NCBI GenBank assembly: GCA_000961655.1
Contig: LADR01000046.1
Coordinates: 1 to 56,245 of the forward strand
Length of the DNA: 56,245 bases
Reading direction: 5' to 3'
DNA from: Desulfatitalea sp. BRH_c12
Lineage (GTDB): Bacteria; Desulfobacterota; Desulfobacteria; Desulfobacterales; Desulfosarcinaceae
Position numbers and translations under genes: made by a program. This document shows positions 53,797 to 56,245 of this stretch, one piece after another. The notes beneath the pieces were generated by a model, which searched no databases, was not told the DNA's origin, and worked only from the letters and a program-made list of their open reading frames with translations. Within the stretch, counting starts at the first letter, position 1. The number at the start of each line of letters is the position of its first letter.

Positions 53797-55248
53797 TCAC
53801 TTGAGCGAAGTGCATAACCTCCTGCGAACCCCACCGTAAAACACCAACCCATGCATCGCCCGCGCACATTGTTCAGGTGAGTTGTAGATCGGAATGCCGC
53901 CTTCGGCCAGGATTTTTTCCATGATGTCATCTTCCAGGAGAACGAAACGCAGGCAAATGATCGGTTTGCCGTACTTGGCGGGCAAGGCCGCGTAGCGTTG
54001 CGCACCGTCCATGGCGATCTGCACGTGGGGCGGAAGCGGCCGGCTGCGATCGATTTTAAGGGTCGGATCGAAAAGCTGCGGACTGACCGGCACGTTGCTG
54101 ATCACGCCGTCAATATAGTCCAATTGCAAAAACTTTTCGATGATTTCGGCCTCTTGCATGGCCGTGCGGGTGGCACCGGCAAAATCGACCGGGTTTTTCG
54201 CCGGGGGCGCGTGGGCCGGCAGCAAAGCCGTGATGTCGTCCGCGGTGCGCGCATCCAACTCAGGCAGCACGATGCCCAAGGCGGCGCAGGCGTCGGTGCC
54301 CACAACCCCCTGGCCACCGCTGCCCAGAATGGCCACCCGGTTGCCGCCCGGCAGGGGCTGCCCGGCCAGGGCCTGGGCCATTTCAAACAGGTGAAAGGAT
54401 TCACGCACCTGCAGCAGTCCAATCTGCTTGCAGATATTGTCGAAAACAATCGACGAGCCGGCCACCGAAGCCGTATGGGACATGGCGGCCTTTTCCGCGG
54501 CCGCCGAACGCCCGGCCTTGTAGACGACGATGGGCTTTTTGGTCACCACCCGGCGGGCCACATCGAAGAAACGCTCACCATCCTTGAAGCCTTCGACATA
54601 AAGCGCGATGACATCGGTGGTCTCGTCTTCGACCAGGTATTCCAGGTAGTCGGCCACGGTCAGGTCGGCCTGGTTGCCGATACTGATGAATTTGCTCAAG
54701 CCGTACCCCTGGGAGGCGGCCACCTGGGCCAAGGACACCCCGAAGGTGCCGCTTTGCGAGATAAAAGCGATCGAACCGGTCTTGGGCGCCTTGGGAAAGC
54801 TCAAGCTGAGGCGACCGGCAGCGCTGAAGATGCCCATGCAGTTGGGGCCGACCAACCGGATGTTGCCGGCACGCGCCACAGCGGCGATCTGATCTTCCAA
54901 CCGGCGTCCCTTGTCACCGGTCTCGGCGAACCCGGCCGTAATCACCACGGCACCGGGAATGCCTTTATCCACACACTCCTGCAGCAGTTTGGGCACGGTC
55001 TCGGTCGGCGTGGTCAGAACAGCCAGATCGATGTCGCCCGGCACTGCCGCCACACTGGGAAAGGCGGGCAGCCCCAGAATCTCCTTTTTAATGGGATTGA
55101 TCGGATAAATCGCACCCTGAAAACCGGTTTGCATAGGCCGGTCGACCATGCGGTGCCCCCACTTGCCGACCGTGTCGGAGGCACCGATAACCGCAATGGA
55201 ACGGGGATTGAATATGGCATGCAAAGCCTGCACGGCAGTATGCTTCAA
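53797..55248 (-). CDS. ADP-forming acyl-CoA ligase, alpha-type subunit (no adjacent beta)
   Basis: 483 residues from a TTG at 55248, chosen because GAGGAG lies 6 bases upstream; a TTG at 55296 would add 16 residues without a ribosome site. CoA-binding domain (HAIFNPRSIAVIGASDTVGKWG), succinyl-CoA synthetase-like region with phosphohistidine H258 (AAMSHTASVAG), then the third domain (RVAILGSGGQGVVGTDA). It lacks an ATP-grasp domain, and no beta gene is next to it, so it must use the beta subunit at 48050 or one elsewhere. Its C-terminal LCTSLK and TGA stop lie in a family 3 repeat. Confidence 0.9.
   Translation of the reverse strand: MKHTAVQALHAIFNPRSIAVIGASDTVGKWGHRMVDRPMQTGFQGAIYPINPIKKEILGLPAFPSVAAVPGDIDLAVLTTPTETVPKLLQECVDKGIPGAVVITAGFAETGDKGRRLEDQIAAVARAGNIRLVGPNCMGIFSAAGRLSLSFPKAPKTGSIAFISQSGTFGVSLAQVAASQGYGLSKFISIGNQADLTVADYLEYLVEDETTDVIALYVEGFKDGERFFDVARRVVTKKPIVVYKAGRSAAAEKAAMSHTASVAGSSIVFDNICKQIGLLQVRESFHLFEMAQALAGQPLPGGNRVAILGSGGQGVVGTDACAALGIVLPELDARTADDITALLPAHAPPAKNPVDFAGATRTAMQEAEIIEKFLQLDYIDGVISNVPVSPQLFDPTLKIDRSRPLPPHVQIAMDGAQRYAALPAKYGKPIICLRFVLLEDDIMEKILAEGGIPIYNSPEQCARAMHGLVFYGGVRRRLCTSLK
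53799..53819 (-). repeat. Family 3 motif supplying the stop of the ligase gene
   Basis: On the minus strand ggttatgcacttcgctcaag is followed by TGA. Read in frame it gives the last residues (LCTSLK) and the stop codon of the adjoining gene. Other copies of the motif: 19092-19117, 37721-37735, 41120-41137, 41360-41372, 43113-43130, 43226-43251, 51023-51040 and 51212-51231. Confidence 0.65.
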
Positions 55249-55341
55249 AATCAGCTCCTCGGGGAAATTACCAACCAGGTCAGGCACGCTGCCCAATCAC
55301 CGCCAACAGCATCATACCGCCGCATTCGCGGCAAACGACTG

Positions 55342-56245
55342 CTACACTTCCAACAGCAACCGTTCCGGGTTCTCGACCATCTCCTTGATCCGCTTGAGGA
55401 AGGTGACCGCTTCGCGGCCGTCCACGATGCGGTGATCGTAACTCAAGGCGACGTACATCATCGGGCGGATGACGATCTGGTCATCGATGACCACCGGCCG
55501 TTTTTCGATGCGGTGCATGCCCAGGATGCCGCTCTGCGGCGTGTTGAGAATGGGCGTGCTGAGCAGCGACCCATACACCCCGCCATTGCTGATCGTGAAC
55601 GTCCCGCCTTCCAGGTCGGAGATCTCCAGGCGGTTCTCCTTGATCTTGCGCACATAGTCGATGATCGCGCGTTCAATCTGCGCAAAGCTCATGCCTTCGG
55701 CATTGCGGATCACCGGCACCACCAGTCCGCGCGGCGATCCGATCGCCACCCCGATGTGCTGGTGGTTGTGGTAAACGATATCTGCGCCTTCGATGAACCC
55801 GTTGACCTGGGGGAACTCCTTCAAGGCCTCCACGCAGGCTTTGACGAAAAAGGACATAAAGCCCAGGGAAACATCGTGCTTCTCCTTGAAGGCCTCTTTG
55901 AAGCGGCCGCGCATGGCCATGGCCTCGTGCATGTCAATGTCGTTGAAGGTGGTCAGCATGGCGGTGTTCTGCTTGGCTTCGAGCAGGCGCGCGGCAATGC
56001 GTTTGCGGATGGGCGACATGGGCTTGCGCACCTCGTCCGGCATGGCCGCCTTCTCCGCCTTGGGTGCAACGTCGCGGCGGGCACCCTCCCCAGGCTGTTC
56101 CAGCGCACGCAGCACGTCCCCCTGGGTGAGGCGGCCTGCCGGTCCGCTGCCTTGGATGGCAGTCAGGTCCAAGCCTTGTTCCGCGGCCATGCGGCGCACG
56201 GAGGGCGGTAACGAGACGCTTTCCAGCCTAGCCGTTGGCGTGGGC
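55342..56245 (-). CDS. 2-oxo acid dehydrogenase E2 component, C-terminal part (SucB-like), cut by window edge
   Basis: The frame is open to the last base, so the start and the lipoyl domain lie beyond 56245. What is seen: a Pro/Thr-rich linker, a peripheral-subunit-binding domain ([35 protein letters not shown]), a second linker, and the catalytic acyltransferase domain with [53 protein letters not shown] and the active-site SYDHRIVDG. The motifs GGVYGS and [11 protein letters not shown] favour succinyl (2-oxoglutarate) over pyruvate E2. It transfers the acyl group from lipoamide to CoA. E1 and E3 genes are not in the window. Confidence 0.92.
   Translation of the reverse strand, partial: PTPTARLESVSLPPSVRRMAAEQGLDLTAIQGSGPAGRLTQGDVLRALEQPGEGARRDVAPKAEKAAMPDEVRKPMSPIRKRIAARLLEAKQNTAMLTTFNDIDMHEAMAMRGRFKEAFKEKHDVSLGFMSFFVKACVEALKEFPQVNGFIEGADIVYHNHQHIGVAIGSPRGLVVPVIRNAEGMSFAQIERAIIDYVRKIKENRLEISDLEGGTFTISNGGVYGSLLSTPILNTPQSGILGMHRIEKRPVVIDDQIVIRPMMYVALSYDHRIVDGREAVTFLKRIKEMVENPERLLLEV

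Noticed and set aside
53998-56211. Long open frame opposite the ligase alpha and E2 genes (737 codons)
   Set aside because: Antisense of two recognisable genes; low-complexity translation with no domain.

Overview
The window looks like about 56 kb of the chromosome of an anaerobic, sulfate-reducer-type bacterium of the Desulfobacterota (Desulfobacterales, Desulfosarcina-like). This is inferred from gene content: ADP-forming acyl-CoA synthetase subunits, a DUF362-ferredoxin protein, a radical-type 4-hydroxybutyryl-CoA dehydratase homologue in a CoA-thioester cluster, and many short palindromic repeats. I found no rRNA, tRNA, CRISPR, prophage or transposase gene. About 40 protein genes are supported. 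Coding sequence is GC-rich and the gaps are full of repeats.

Layout. 1-786: repeat-rich, no convincing gene. 787-8839: a PEP/pyruvate-binding protein with a degenerate KaiC-like N-terminus, a Cache-type sensor kinase, an NtrC-family sigma-54 activator, then a good -24/-12 promoter in front of a small unknown gene and NADP-type glutamate dehydrogenase. 8985-16245: DUF937 and DUF3597 proteins, two Hsp20 chaperones, a MepK-like endopeptidase convergent with an L,D-transpeptidase, a cupin-rubrerythrin fusion and a THUMP RNA methyltransferase. 16560-22465: DUF362-ferredoxin protein, SSB, a ParD-like/zeta toxin-antitoxin pair with a visible operator, a DegP protease and a small CxxC protein. 22607-30665 (minus): a phospholipase D/VTT fusion and a tripartite RND efflux operon (tolC-like, adaptor, pump). 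31548-41047 (plus): a TetR regulator, then the 4-hydroxybutyryl-CoA dehydratase homologue, an SDR, a nitronate monooxygenase/enoyl reductase-like flavoprotein, an Fe-S protein, an acyl-CoA ligase and a thiolase. Together these could activate, dehydrate, reduce and cleave a CoA thioester. 41381-56245 (mostly minus): GNAT-nitrilase fusion, orphan PAS histidine kinase, ABC exporter (plus), split ADP-forming acyl-CoA ligase, Tag glycosylase, serine hydrolase plus SDR, a second ADP-forming ligase alpha subunit, and the 3' part of a 2-oxo acid dehydrogenase E2 gene cut by the window edge.

The most unusual structure is in the repeats. Family 1 is MITE-like: about 130-185 bp, about 20-bp terminal inverted repeats starting GTAGGGTGGGC, roughly eight copies. 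Family 2 is a GTAGGGGCGA...TCGCCC palindrome. Family 3 is a short motif close to CTTGACCGAAGTGGATAACC. Each family supplies the stop codon of one gene here (TAG, TAG and TGA), and several copies abut gene 3' ends. One family 1 copy is flanked by a 19-bp direct repeat that looks like an insertion footprint.

Best candidates for a coherent, little-described system: (a) the PEP-binding/KaiC-like protein, Cache kinase, sigma-54 activator, -24/-12 promoter and gdhA cassette; (b) the dehydratase-centred CoA cluster; (c) the ParD-like/zeta pair.
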